In this document: positions 7,553 through 16,887 of the stretch, one piece after another
Numbering within the stretch: position 1 is the first letter of the stretch
How the letters are laid out: the number at the start of each line of letters is the position of its first letter
NCBI RefSeq assembly: GCF_018130615.1
Contig: NZ_JAFCKB010000002.1
Span: forward strand, 434,001 to 498,000
Length of the DNA stretch: 64,000 nucleotides
Source of the DNA: Bradyrhizobium manausense
GTDB taxonomy: Bacteria > Pseudomonadota > Alphaproteobacteria > Rhizobiales > Xanthobacteraceae
Direction: 5' to 3'
The notes under the pieces: generated by a model
Told to the model about the DNA's origin: nothing
Database searches by the model: none
Seen by the model: only the letters and a program-made list of their open reading frames with translations
Made by a program: the position numbers and the translations under genes

Positions 7553-8158
7553 CTATTTGCCCCGGACGCCCGGCGGTTCGAGGAGGACCTCCTTGAGGTC
7601 GTCTCCGCTGATGACGACGATCGCGAAATTGAGCCGGCCGCGGTCGCGCACCAGCCCGCCGCTGATGGCCTTGCCAGAGGCCGCCTGCTCGGCGACGCGC
7701 ACGGCATCAGCCAGGCGGTGCCTGATGGTGCCGAGCGCTGCGAGGTTGCCGCGATCCTCATGATCCAGCTCGGCCAGGGGGAGGGCGGCCTCGCCACCCA
7801 TGACCTCGCCGGTTGCGGCATTGATGGTGTGCCGCCAGATCCGGTCGTTGTGAAGGGTCTTGACCCGGTACACCGGTACGCCCGAGCCACCATCGAAGCT
7901 GATATCCGCTGTGGTCGCGCCGGCGTGACGGGCTTCGGCGATCGCCATGGCCTGGCCGATCGAGATCGACGAACTGCGGAAGCGCTCGATCTCGCGGCTG
8001 ACGGCCTGGCGGTCCGCCGTGGCGTCGCCATCTGTCTCGCTGTGGAGGGCGGCCGGTGTGCTGCTGGCGGATACGATCGCGCGCGCCGGTGTTGCGATCA
8101 GCAGCCCCGACAGGGCGATCGCCAGCAACCCGTACACCCGTGGTCTCGTCGCGCTCAT
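7553..8158 (-). CDS. Secreted PepSY-domain protein
   Basis: The 201-residue protein starts MSATRPRVYGLLAIALSGLLIATPARA, a signal peptide, so it is exported to the periplasm. The mature part has two PepSY-like repeats: one around SIGQAMAIAEARHAGATTADISFDG followed by VYRVKTLHNDRIWRHTINAATGEVMG, and one around RLADAVRVAEQAASGKAISGGLV followed by LNFAIVVISGDDLKEVLLEP. PepSY domains are often linked to inhibition of proteases or sensing in the envelope. The start at 8158 is preferred over in-frame ATGs at 8224 and 8392 because the signal peptide begins there. A promoter with a 19-bp palindromic operator (8334-8364) and a GC-rich hairpin (8206-8236) lie upstream, suggesting control by the neighbouring TetR protein. 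Confidence 0.85.
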   Translation of the reverse strand: MSATRPRVYGLLAIALSGLLIATPARAIVSASSTPAALHSETDGDATADRQAVSREIERFRSSSISIGQAMAIAEARHAGATTADISFDGGSGVPVYRVKTLHNDRIWRHTINAATGEVMGGEAALPLAELDHEDRGNLAALGTIRHRLADAVRVAEQAASGKAISGGLVRDRGRLNFAIVVISGDDLKEVLLEPPGVRGK

Positions 8159-8205
8159 GGTCCAAACCTTCGGCCAGCAAGTGTGCCGGATGTTCGTAAA
8201 GAAAT

Positions 8206-8236
8206 CGCGGCCGGCCTTGGGCATCGGCCGGCCGCG
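8206..8236 (-). terminator. GC-rich hairpin with U-rich tail in the PepSY gene leader
   Basis: CGCGGCCGGCC at 8206-8216 pairs perfectly with GGCCGGCCGCG at 8226-8236 around a 9-base loop. In the reverse-strand direction the stem is followed by ATTTCTTT. It lies between the predicted promoter (8336-8364) and the ATG at 8158, so it could attenuate transcription or shield the leader. The T-tract is interrupted, so terminator activity is uncertain. Confidence 0.4.
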
Positions 8237-8333
8237 GAGCGTCGTGGCGGGCTGTACCCGTCGCGGCGATCCAAGCGGTCCGGTCCTCTTTTGGGGCTGG
8301 TGAAAAAAAGTGGCCCGCACCGCTCTATAAACA

Positions 8334-8364
8334 AAACCATACCGTATCGTTTTATTTTGGTCAA
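8334..8364 (-). promoter_or_regulatory. Promoter with 19-bp palindromic operator, copy 1
   Basis: The palindrome AAACCATACCGTATCGTTT (8334-8352) fits AAACNATACNGTATNGTTT. On the reverse strand, TTGACC (8364-8359) and TATGGT (8341-8336) are spaced by 17 bp, so the operator covers the spacer and the -10 box of a promoter reading towards the PepSY gene. A second copy is at 10574-10592. The tetR gene at 8414 lies between them and is the obvious candidate for the binding protein. Confidence 0.65.
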
Positions 8365-8413
8365 CGAAGCGGCCATCGTCCGCAGAGGACAAATCGCCGG
8401 TCTCACGTAAATG

Positions 8414-9220
8414 TCAGCGGGAGGGGCGGCGGCGATGGGCGGCCTTGGCGGTGTCTCTTGCAGTTTCTTGCACGCGGTCGGCGGGGCCAATCGCGCCGGC
8501 CAGGAACAGCTTGATCGCCGCGCGCATCCGCTTCTCGGCGGCCTTTAGTGCCATCGGCGTGCCGAATGTCGCCATGCGGTGGGTGTGGCCGACGACGACG
8601 TCGAGAAAAACCTCGGCTGCGATCGTGGTGTCGTCGACATCGAGCGCGCCCTGCGCCACCAGATGATCGAAGAAGCGCGCGGTGGTGGCGACGGCCTTCA
8701 GCCAACCTTCTTCCTTGCCGAGCTTGGCGATGTCAGGGAAGTTGATGGCCTGCGACGTCATCATGCGGCTGAAGGCCACGGCGTCGGGTCCGCAGGTGAA
8801 ATTGAGCATTTCGCGCCCGATTTCCACGAGACGCTGTTCCACCGAAATGTCGGAGGAGCTGCCGAGCTGTGTTTCGGCTGCCGCCGACAGCGGCGCAAGC
8901 CAGCGCGCGATCTCGCGGCGGAGCACGGCGGCAAACAGGCCGCGCTTGTCGCCGTAGCGCGAATAAACCGTGGGCTTGCTGACGCGGGCCGCTTCCGCCA
9001 CCGCATCGAGCGAGGTCGCATCAAAACCGCGGTCGAGAAACAGGCGCGTGGCGACCTCGATCAGCCGCTGATCGCGCTCGATCGCAGCGCTCTTCGTCGG
9101 CCGGCCGCCGCGCGATTTCGACACCTCGCGCCGAGGTGCTGCCGTTCTTGCCTTGGTCGCGGCCAATCCCATGCCCAATGATATGTCCAATGATTCCTGC
9201 GCGGTCGTGCCAGTGTGCAT
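8414..9220 (-). CDS. TetR/AcrR-family transcriptional repressor
   Basis: The product is 268 residues. The HTH domain is at about residues 50-95: RLIEVATRLFLDRGFDATSLDAVAEAARVSKPTVYSRYGDKRGLFAAVL, with the usual TetR spacing. The C-terminal half has the helical ligand-binding fold, with a HTHRMATFGTP segment seen in AefR-like members. The N-terminus is long and basic (KARTAAPRREVSKSRGGRPTKS); an in-frame ATG at 9172 is an alternative start and no Shine-Dalgarno distinguishes them. Two identical-pattern 19-bp palindromes lie on the promoters of the flanking PepSY and patatin genes. I infer that this protein represses both; no clear copy precedes the tetR gene itself. Confidence 0.9.
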   Translation of the reverse strand: MHTGTTAQESLDISLGMGLAATKARTAAPRREVSKSRGGRPTKSAAIERDQRLIEVATRLFLDRGFDATSLDAVAEAARVSKPTVYSRYGDKRGLFAAVLRREIARWLAPLSAAAETQLGSSSDISVEQRLVEIGREMLNFTCGPDAVAFSRMMTSQAINFPDIAKLGKEEGWLKAVATTARFFDHLVAQGALDVDDTTIAAEVFLDVVVGHTHRMATFGTPMALKAAEKRMRAAIKLFLAGAIGPADRVQETARDTAKAAHRRRPSR

Positions 9221-9319
9221 TGCTGTATAACGCGCAGCAACCGGGGCGTCATCGCGAATCTGGCCGAATTGGCCGTATCGTCAACGGTCTCCGACCGACG
9301 CCGTTCCGTGACGCGGACC

Positions 9320-10501
9320 TTACGGCAGCCGCGAGGTCCAGGCCTGGCCGCCGGCCGCTTTCTCATATCCGTATTGATAGAGTGCCCGCATATAGCCGGT
9401 GTCGAAACCTTCGGATGGCGGCGCCGGATAATCGCGCTCGATGTACGAGAGATGGAAGCCGAGGTGGTTGCGCTGGGCGAAATCATAGGTCGAAAAGATG
9501 ATCGAGCGCGTCTGCGATTGCGTGATCGAGGACAGGCTGCGTGAAGCGACATCGATTGTGCTGTTGGCGACGAGCTCGAAGTTGCGTTCGATCTTCTTGT
9601 TGACGAGAATATAGATGTCCATCTTCGCGTTGCCGGGCAGGCGGCCCTGGAACAGTAGCGCTTCGGGCAGCGTCAGCACCGGCGCCGTCACCCCGCCGTC
9701 GACATGCATCTCCTGAAATTTGCGGCCCTGGCCTTCGGCCTCGATCAGGATCGGCGGAAACACCAGCGGAATGCTGGCGGAGGCGGCCATGACGTCGCGA
9801 AACAGTTTGAGCGCTTCGGGCGTGCCGACCGCCGCGATCTTGCCCATATCCCAGATCGCGGTGCGCTGGGTGTCGAGATCCGTGGTGACCACCAATAGAC
9901 GCCGGCCCTTGGCATTTTCGCGGGCGACCTGCGCCATGATCTCGGGCCCGACATAGCGCGCCACCAGCTCACGCAGCCGCGTGTTGCCGAACAGGCCGGA
10001 GCCGAACAGCACGCGCATGATGCTCGGATCGTTCAGCAGGCTCTCGGCGATGCCGCTGGTGTAGAGCTCCCGCAGCGTGTCGTCATATTGCGACCCGAGG
10101 AACGCGAAGGGCGCGATCAGGCCGCCGGTGCTCACGCCCGAGACGACAGAGAAAGTCGGTCGGTTGCGCGCTGCGGTCCAGCCGTTCAGCACGCCGACGC
10201 CATAGGCGCCATCGGCGCCGCCGCCGGAGAGCGCCAGATAGGTTTTGCTCCCGGTCGCCTTGTCCTGCTCGAAGCTGAACCTGGGGACGGGTTCGTCTGC
10301 GTAGCGCCGCAAGCCGTCGATATCGAGCACGCGCGAGCCGCTCGCATCGGCCGCCGTATAGGGCGTGCGGGGGAGCGAAGTGCAGGCGGCGACCGCGAGG
10401 CTGCATGTCAGCGCCAGCGACCTGATCAGGTGGGCGGCCGCGCGCCTCGTCCGGCCGCTCTGGAGGGCGGACATCTCATTCGAACATGCGGGGAAGGGCA
10501 T
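9320..10501 (-). CDS. Patatin-like phospholipase lipoprotein
   Basis: The 393-residue product has a signal sequence with a lipobox-like LAVAAC, so it should be a lipoprotein of the envelope. The patatin domain shows the oxyanion loop GGGADGAYG, the nucleophile elbow GVSTGG (GxSxG) and the catalytic Asp in HVDGG, so the Ser-Asp dyad is intact. Patatins hydrolyse acyl chains from membrane lipids. A start at MSALQSG (10474) would also keep the signal sequence. An operator-like palindrome (10574-10592) lies 73 bp upstream and matches the one upstream of the PepSY gene, which suggests joint control of lipase and PepSY protein by the TetR encoded between them. Confidence 0.9.
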   Translation of the reverse strand: MPFPACSNEMSALQSGRTRRAAAHLIRSLALTCSLAVAACTSLPRTPYTAADASGSRVLDIDGLRRYADEPVPRFSFEQDKATGSKTYLALSGGGADGAYGVGVLNGWTAARNRPTFSVVSGVSTGGLIAPFAFLGSQYDDTLRELYTSGIAESLLNDPSIMRVLFGSGLFGNTRLRELVARYVGPEIMAQVARENAKGRRLLVVTTDLDTQRTAIWDMGKIAAVGTPEALKLFRDVMAASASIPLVFPPILIEAEGQGRKFQEMHVDGGVTAPVLTLPEALLFQGRLPGNAKMDIYILVNKKIERNFELVANSTIDVASRSLSSITQSQTRSIIFSTYDFAQRNHLGFHLSYIERDYPAPPSEGFDTGYMRALYQYGYEKAAGGQAWTSRLP

Positions 10502-10573
10502 CGGTCGGTGGCTGGATCACGCATCTACAGCCGTCGGCAATCTGCCACGGCGTCTCGTCCAGCCCCAACTTTG

Positions 10574-10592
10574 AAACTATACTGTATCGTTT
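10574..10592 (-). promoter_or_regulatory. 19-bp palindromic operator, copy 2
   Basis: AAACTATACTGTATCGTTT matches AAACNATACNGTATNGTTT exactly in both arms. On the reverse strand the -10-like TATAGT (10581-10576) overlaps it in the same register as at copy 1, reading towards the patatin gene, although the -35 is weak. It also lies 109-127 bp before the tgt start on the other strand. Confidence 0.6.
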
Positions 10593-10603
10593 TATTTATC
10601 AAG

Positions 10604-10619
10604 CGTGACAGGGATCACG
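10604..10619. promoter_or_regulatory. CRP-like site between patatin and tgt genes
   Basis: CGTGA at 10604-10608 and TCACG at 10615-10619 are separated by six bases, the geometry of CRP-type sites (TGTGA-N6-TCACA). It adjoins the palindromic operator at 10574-10592. A similar GTGA-N6-TCAC site is at 20762-20779. The match is short, so a chance occurrence is possible. Confidence 0.3.
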
Positions 10620-10700
10620 TCCGCGTCAGCGCTGTCCCAGTCTGGGGCATCGGGTCCGGGCGGGTTGATCGACATGTCACGACACGCAATAAGCACCGCC

Positions 10701-11849
<1,149 letters not shown>

Positions 11850-11861
11850 GCGCGTCAACGA

Positions 11862-12080
11862 TCAGTTGCACACAATCCGTTGTTTAACGGCATGCTTGGT
11901 GACGAAGCCATAGCCGCAATTGTCGCAGGTCCAGAGATAGCTGATCATGTGGTCCGAGACGTAGGCAGAAGCTTCGGCGGCGACCATGGAGTCGGCGCAG
12001 ACGGGACAGGTGGGCAACTCGCTACAACGCGGATCACGCCTTGGTGCGACGGTCGACAACACTTCAGCAACTGCTGACAT
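11862..12080 (-). CDS. Small zinc-ribbon-like protein
   Basis: The 72-residue product has two CxxC pairs, CPVCADS and CDNCGYGF, about 30 residues apart, plus an isolated Cys at the start of the first module and one near the C-terminus. This is the layout of a small zinc ribbon. The function is unknown; similar orphan proteins are common in bradyrhizobia. It is convergent with tgt, 12 bp away, and divergent from cysK. A Shine-Dalgarno-like GGAGGTCACC lies just before the ATG. Confidence 0.75.
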   Translation of the reverse strand: MSAVAEVLSTVAPRRDPRCSELPTCPVCADSMVAAEASAYVSDHMISYLWTCDNCGYGFVTKHAVKQRIVCN

Positions 12081-12302
12081 CGTGGTGACCTCCTGCTTCG
12101 AGACCTAAGTCTAACATAAGCAGAATCAGTTGACGAGGTCGCAACACAAATGCGTTGGTTTTCTGATAATTAAAGCTCACGCGATTTTGCGATGCAGCGT
12201 ATTTAACATGTGCCGCATTGCCGCTTGCGTGTTGTCACAAGCTGTCCGTAACTGGGCAAGCGCTGCGACAGAAGCGCAAACTATTGCCATAGGGAGTTCA
12301 TC

Positions 12303-13280
12303 ATGGACGCATCGTCCACCACGGGTGCAGCGCACCAACCCGGCCGCGGCCGCGTCTATGAGTCGATCGTCGAGGCTTTCGGCGACACGCCGATCGTGCG
12401 CTTGCGCCGGCTGCCGGGTATGCACGGCGTCAATGCGACTGTTCTGGCGAAGCTCGAATATTTCAATCCGGCCGCGAGCGTGAAGGACCGCATCGGTGCG
12501 GCCATGATCATCGCCATGGAGAGGGCGGGCATCATCAAGCCTGGCACCGTGCTGATCGAGCCGACCTCCGGCAATACCGGCATTGCGCTCGCCTTCGTCG
12601 CGGCGTCACGCGGTTACCGGCTGAAGCTGGTGATGCCGGAATCCATGTCGATCGAGCGGCGTAAGATGCTCGCCTTCCTCGGTGCCGAACTGGTGCTGAC
12701 GCCGGCTGCGCAAGGCATGAAAGGCGCGATCGCAGCGGCCGAAGAGCTTTTGAAGACGACACCGAACTCGGTGATGCCGCAGCAGTTCAAGAACCTCGCC
12801 AATCCCGAGGTGCATCGCCGCACCACCGCGGAGGAGATCTGGAACGATACCGCCGGCAATATCGACTTCTTCGTCGCCGGTGTCGGCACCGGAGGCACCA
12901 TCACGGGTGTCGGTCAGGTCCTGAAGCCGCGCAAGGCGTCTTTGCGGGTGGTCGCGGTCGAGCCCGAGGAGAGCCCGGTGCTGTCAGGCGGCCAGCACAC
13001 ACCCCATAAGATCCAGGGCATCGGCGCGGGCTTCGTGCCCGACATCCTTGATCGCGGGGTGATCGACGAGATCGTGAAGATCAATTCGACGACCGCGATC
13101 GAGACATCGCGGGCGCTGGCGCGGCATGAGGGCATTCCGGGCGGCATCTCCTCGGGGGCTGCGATTGCCGCAGCGCTCCAGATCGGCAAGCGGCCGGAAG
13201 CGGCGGGAAAAACCATTTTGGCTATCGTGCCGTCCTTCTCCGAACGATATCTTTCGACCGCTCTGTTTGAAGGGATCTGA
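12303..13280 (+). CDS. cysK: Cysteine synthase (O-acetylserine sulfhydrylase A type)
   Basis: This 325-residue PLP enzyme makes L-cysteine from O-acetylserine and sulfide in the cytosol. [14 protein letters not shown] carries the PLP lysine, [13 protein letters not shown] the phosphate- and substrate-binding loop, and [12 protein letters not shown] the glycine loop for the PLP phosphate. The late [14 protein letters not shown] binds the pyridine nitrogen through Ser. Length is normal. The start lies after GGGAGTTCATC. A 3-bp gap to the BrnA-like gene suggests cotranscription. Confidence 0.95.
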   Translation: MDASSTTGAAHQPGRGRVYESIVEAFGDTPIVRLRRLPGMHGVNATVLAKLEYFNPAASVKDRIGAAMIIAMERAGIIKPGTVLIEPTSGNTGIALAFVAASRGYRLKLVMPESMSIERRKMLAFLGAELVLTPAAQGMKGAIAAAEELLKTTPNSVMPQQFKNLANPEVHRRTTAEEIWNDTAGNIDFFVAGVGTGGTITGVGQVLKPRKASLRVVAVEPEESPVLSGGQHTPHKIQGIGAGFVPDILDRGVIDEIVKINSTTAIETSRALARHEGIPGGISSGAAIAAALQIGKRPEAAGKTILAIVPSFSERYLSTALFEGI

Positions 13281-13283
13281 GAG

Positions 13284-13523
13284 ATGGCGGAACAACCGAG
13301 GCGGCCGCGCACGCTGGGCGATGCGCGGTCGGAGGCCGAGGCGGCGTTCAAGAAAGTGACGGCCAAGGTCGCCGCAGCGCCGCCGAAGCAGAACGTGGCG
13401 CCTGGCATCAAGGAGCAGGTCACCCTGCGCATCGACCAGGACGTGCTGGAGTTCTTCCAGGAGGGCGGTCCGGGCTGGCAGGACCGCATCAACGAGGCCT
13501 TACGCAAGGCGGCGGGGAAGTAG
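13284..13523 (+). CDS. BrnA-type antitoxin-like protein without a toxin partner
   Basis: The 79-residue protein has a basic N-terminus and the C-terminal VTLRIDQDVLEFFQEGGPGWQDRINEALRKA, the ribbon-helix-helix signature of BrnA antitoxins (VTLRLDxDVLxxFxxxGxGWQxRIN). BrnA normally binds DNA and neutralises the RNase toxin BrnT, encoded just upstream. Here the upstream gene is cysK, 3 bp away, and no BrnT-like ORF is nearby. It may serve as an orphan repressor cotranscribed with cysK. Confidence 0.75.
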   Translation: MAEQPRRPRTLGDARSEAEAAFKKVTAKVAAAPPKQNVAPGIKEQVTLRIDQDVLEFFQEGGPGWQDRINEALRKAAGK

Positions 13524-13559
13524 GCGTCTGACGCACCCCCCAGGGACCTGGCGGCCGCC

Positions 13560-14312
13560 TCAGAGCACCTGCGACAGGAACCGCTGGGTGCGCGCGTCCC
13601 TGGCCGCCGTGAACAATGTGTCCGGCGGGCCGTGCTCGACGATCACGCCGCGATCGGTGAAGTAGACATGGTCGGCGACCTCGCGCGCGAAGTTCATCTC
13701 ATGGGTGACGAGGATGCAGGTCATCCCGTCCTCGGCCAGCTCCCGGATGGTGACGAGGACCTCCTTGACCGTTTCCGGATCGAGCGCGGCGGTCACCTCG
13801 TCGAACAGCATGATGTCCGGCCGCATCGCCAGTGAGCGGGCAATCGCCACGCGCTGCTGCTGTCCGCCGGAGAGTTCACCGGGGTAGCTGTCTTCTTTCC
13901 CCGCGAGCCGCACCTTGGCCAGCAGCGTCCGGGCGCGCGCCTCGACCTCGTCGCGGTTCTGGCGAAGGACATGGATCGGCGCCATCATCACGTTTTGCAT
14001 TGCGGTCTTGTGCGGGAAGAGATTGTACTGCTGAAATACCATCCCGACCTTGCGCCGGAGCGCCAGCTTGTCGAGCTTGGGATCGGTGACCTCGATGCCT
14101 TCGATCTGAATGCTGCCGGACGTAATCGGCTGGAGCGCATTGATACAGCGGATCAGCGTGGATTTGCCGGATCCCGACGGGCCGATGATGCAGATCACCT
14201 CGCCTTTCCTGACGGAGAGGCTGATGCCTTTCAGGACCTCGAGAGCGCCGAAGGATTTTCTGACGTCGACGCATTGAACGATGGGCTGATCCGGAGTCCA
14301 GCTCGTGGCCAT
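13560..14312 (-). CDS. Polar amino-acid ABC transporter ATP-binding protein
   Basis: The 250-residue ATPase drives amino-acid import. It shows Walker A GPSGSGKST, Q-loop VFQQYNLFPH, signature LSGGQQQRVAIARSLA, Walker B IMLFDEVTAALDP and the switch His in LVTHEM, the standard HisP/GlnQ pattern. The ATG at 14312 is correct; a longer reading of the same frame runs back through the permease gene to 15173, but that part is out-of-frame permease sequence. It is last in an operon with two permeases (14324 and 15163) and a binding protein (16005). Confidence 0.95.
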   Translation of the reverse strand: MATSWTPDQPIVQCVDVRKSFGALEVLKGISLSVRKGEVICIIGPSGSGKSTLIRCINALQPITSGSIQIEGIEVTDPKLDKLALRRKVGMVFQQYNLFPHKTAMQNVMMAPIHVLRQNRDEVEARARTLLAKVRLAGKEDSYPGELSGGQQQRVAIARSLAMRPDIMLFDEVTAALDPETVKEVLVTIRELAEDGMTCILVTHEMNFAREVADHVYFTDRGVIVEHGPPDTLFTAARDARTQRFLSQVL

Positions 14313-14323
14313 GGTCTTGTCCC

Positions 14324-15166
14324 TCAGCGCACGCGGAACCGGCGCTCGAGGCGGGCGGTCCAGAGGTTGATCGGATAACAATAGAGAAAGAAGCACAGCA
14401 GCGCGAAACCGTAGAGCGGCGCGAACAGTTCGGGCCTGCCGCCCTCGGCGGCGTGCACCTGTGCCGTCAGCGTCAGCATCTCCGAAACGCCCACGATCGA
14501 GGCCAGGACCGTCGACATCGCAACGAGGGCATAAACGTTCATCCAGGGCGGCAGCATGCGCTTGATACATTGCGGCAGCATGATCAGCCACATCGTCTGC
14601 CGCCGTGTGAACGCGAGCGATTCCGCGGCCTCCCATTGCGTCGACGGAATCGAGCGGACGGCGCCACGGACGACCTCGGCGACATTCGCCATGACGGGCA
14701 GGGCGAAGCCGACCGTCGCCTTGATCCAGTCCGGCAAGGGGATGGTCGTCTTGAACAGGGTGACCTGGAACGGCACCAGAAACATCACGAAGAACAGCAG
14801 TACCAGCCAGGGCGCGTTGCGGAAGAACTGCGTGAGGAGCCAACTGACCGCGGCGATGGGCCGGAACTCCGACAACAGGCCCAGACCGAGGCCGAGCCCG
14901 GCAATGGTGCCGAGCAGCATGGCCAGCAGCGAGATCAGGATGTTGAAGGCGAACCCGCGCAAGAGCAAGGGGGACCATTTCAGGATGACCTGGAATGGCG
15001 ACAGCATGGTCGGTCCGCTCTGCGCCCACGCGGTGGATGCAGCCATGATGGCGCAGAAGCAGAGGATGGCAGCGGACAACGGACTGATCCGAAGGGAGAT
15101 CCTGACTGGCGCGAGACGATACGGCAGCAGGACGGCAAGCCGGTGCCCGGGCTCCTCGCTCGTCAT
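14324..15166 (-). CDS. Polar amino-acid ABC transporter permease (HisM/GlnP type)
   Basis: This 280-residue inner-membrane permease has about five to six hydrophobic helices and the EAA loop that contacts the ATPase: WEAAESLAFTRRQTMWLIMLPQCIKRMLPPWMN. The N-terminus carries an extra hydrophobic segment with a signal-like ASTAWAQSG, longer than usual for the family. Its start overlaps the stop of the other permease by four bases (15163-15166). Together they form the heterodimeric channel. Confidence 0.92.
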   Translation of the reverse strand: MTSEEPGHRLAVLLPYRLAPVRISLRISPLSAAILCFCAIMAASTAWAQSGPTMLSPFQVILKWSPLLLRGFAFNILISLLAMLLGTIAGLGLGLGLLSEFRPIAAVSWLLTQFFRNAPWLVLLFFVMFLVPFQVTLFKTTIPLPDWIKATVGFALPVMANVAEVVRGAVRSIPSTQWEAAESLAFTRRQTMWLIMLPQCIKRMLPPWMNVYALVAMSTVLASIVGVSEMLTLTAQVHAAEGGRPELFAPLYGFALLCFFLYCYPINLWTARLERRFRVR

Positions 15167-15918
15167 CGCGCATATCCGGGAATGCGCATCGCCCGCTCCC
15201 AGCGATGCATCAACCAGACGAGAATGCCGACAAGGATGCCGTAGGTCGCGAGCAGCACGACCATCATCTCAAAGACGTTCTGCGATTCCGACCAGATCTG
15301 CTTGACCGCGTACAGCGTTTCGGGGACGGCGATGGCGTAGGCCAGCGTCGTCGTCTTGAGCAAATTGACGAGGTTGTTGTTCAGCGCGGGAAGGCAAACG
15401 CGAAGCGCGAGCGGCAGCACGATATGAACATAGGCCTTGAAGCGCGTGTATCCGAGCGCTTCGGCGGCTTCCAATGTCGTCCTCGGTACCGCCTCGATGC
15501 CGGAGCGAAAGATTTCGACATTGAACGCTGCTGCAAACAGCGACAGCGAAATGATCGCCCATTGGACATTGCTCAGCAGCGGAACGCGCATGCCCGCCGT
15601 CTCGACGGCCGGCAGCATGGTGCCGAGGCCGAAATAGAAAAAGAAGATCTGGACCAGCGGCGGGGTGTTGCGGAACACCACGACGAAAGCATCGACGCCG
15701 ATCCGCAACATCCGGGACAGACTGCCCTGCGCCAGGGCCCCAAGCGCACCGATGAGGAGGCTCAGGAGGATGGTCGTGACGCTGAGGAGCAGTGTCATCT
15801 TGAGCCCGGCGAAATAGCGGTCCCAGTCGTAGGCGTCGTAAAAGACCGAGAAATTCAGCCCCGTCGTCTCGTAGAGGTGCTGAAACCAGTTGCCGATTGC
15901 TTGCATGTTGCGCGACAC
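15163..15918 (-). CDS. Polar amino-acid ABC transporter permease, second subunit
   Basis: The 251-residue permease has a His/Glu-type fold with an EAA loop, LEAAEALGYTRFKAYVHIVLPLALRVCLPALNN, and the FRNTPPLVQIFFFYFG segment typical of polar amino-acid permeases. It lies 86 bp after the binding-protein gene and couples to the next permease through an ATGA overlap. With 13560, 14324 and 16005 it completes an importer. Confidence 0.93.
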   Translation of the reverse strand: MSRNMQAIGNWFQHLYETTGLNFSVFYDAYDWDRYFAGLKMTLLLSVTTILLSLLIGALGALAQGSLSRMLRIGVDAFVVVFRNTPPLVQIFFFYFGLGTMLPAVETAGMRVPLLSNVQWAIISLSLFAAAFNVEIFRSGIEAVPRTTLEAAEALGYTRFKAYVHIVLPLALRVCLPALNNNLVNLLKTTTLAYAIAVPETLYAVKQIWSESQNVFEMMVVLLATYGILVGILVWLMHRWERAMRIPGYAR

Positions 15919-16004
15919 CGGGATGCCGAGGCGATGCCTCGTATCAATGCATGGGCTCGACCTGTTCAGAGCCCCGGACGTCTCCGGCGCTCCGTTTCGT
16001 CAGT

Positions 16005-16817
16005 CTATTTATCCTTGAATTGCTCGTGCATGGAGAGCGAATACTCGGTCGGCGTGATGCCCCACTTCTTTTCTGCCGCGACGATGAAACCTGTCTTCAT
16101 CCAGTCCTTTGTCGTGTCCTCCAGCAGCGTCTGGAGGCTGGTATTGTCGAGCGCAACTGCGATCATCCAGGGCGACGGCAGAACGCCTTTCAGCGGGAGG
16201 TCGTAGTCCATCTTCCACTCGTCCTCGAGCAATTTGCCTTGCAGGAACGTCTGATCGTAGACATAGCCGACGCAGTTTCCTTGCTTCATGGCGAACAGAG
16301 GTTTCTCCGAGCCGTCGAACGCAACGATTTCGGGCCCGTAGGATTTGGCGATGTCCTTGTTGTACCAGGCGCCCGAGGTCGCACAGACGGGTTTCCCCTT
16401 GAGGTCGGCCCAGTCCTTGATGCCGGCTTTCTTGTTGAGAAGGATGTTCACATAGTCCGAATAATATAGCGGCTCGATGGCTTGAACGACGCGGCGGCGT
16501 TCAGGCCTGTCCGACATGGTCGCAATCAGCAGGTCAATCTTTCCCTGCTGAAGAAACTCGATCCTGTTCGACGCTGCGACGGGAATGAGTTCGAGCTTGA
16601 CGCCGAGGCGCTTGGCGATGTCCGCGGCCAGATCCGGCTCGATGCCCACGACATTTCCTGCGGGATCGCGGTATCCGAACGGCTTGTAGTCAGCCTTGAC
16701 GCCGACGTTCAACGTGCCGCGCTGCTTGATGGCATCGACGCCATCGGCCGCTTGCGCACTGCCAAGCATCAGCAGCAGCGTGGCACTTGTCATCATGGAA
16801 CGGATCAAATTCTTCAT
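16005..16817 (-). CDS. Periplasmic amino-acid-binding protein of the ABC transporter
   Basis: The 270-residue product starts MKNLIRSMMTSATLLLMLGSAQAADG, a signal peptide cleaved after AQA. The mature part has the family-3 solute-binding pattern: RGTLNVGVKADYKPFGYRD, VGIEPDLAADIAKRLGVKLELIPV, NRIEFLQQGKIDLLIATM and KGKPVCATSGAWYNKD. The start at 16817 was chosen over 16841 because GGAGGTG stands 8 bp before it. It is first in the transporter operon and follows the amine oxidase gene 70 bp upstream, so the cargo may be an N-methylated or similar amino acid. Confidence 0.92.
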   Translation of the reverse strand: MKNLIRSMMTSATLLLMLGSAQAADGVDAIKQRGTLNVGVKADYKPFGYRDPAGNVVGIEPDLAADIAKRLGVKLELIPVAASNRIEFLQQGKIDLLIATMSDRPERRRVVQAIEPLYYSDYVNILLNKKAGIKDWADLKGKPVCATSGAWYNKDIAKSYGPEIVAFDGSEKPLFAMKQGNCVGYVYDQTFLQGKLLEDEWKMDYDLPLKGVLPSPWMIAVALDNTSLQTLLEDTTKDWMKTGFIVAAEKKWGITPTEYSLSMHEQFKDK

Positions 16818-16887
16818 CGGATGACACCTCCAGAGTTGCAATCACGATACGTGTCGGTTTTCGGCGGTACAAAGTTCGTGCCAGATC

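Noticed and set aside
9201-9250. Autoregulatory copy of the 19-bp palindrome upstream of tetR
   Set aside because: Only a half-like tgctgtataacg is present; the second arm does not match.
12207-12300. Possible Cys-containing leader peptide (MCRIAACVL...) before cysK
   Set aside because: The frame stays open past the cysK start, has only two spaced Cys, and no terminator-like hairpin follows, so an attenuator is not supported.
13560-15173. A single 537-residue reading frame spanning the ATPase and permease
   Set aside because: Its first half is the permease gene read out of frame; the ATPase family N-terminus begins at 14312 and the permease (14324-15166) is complete in another frame.
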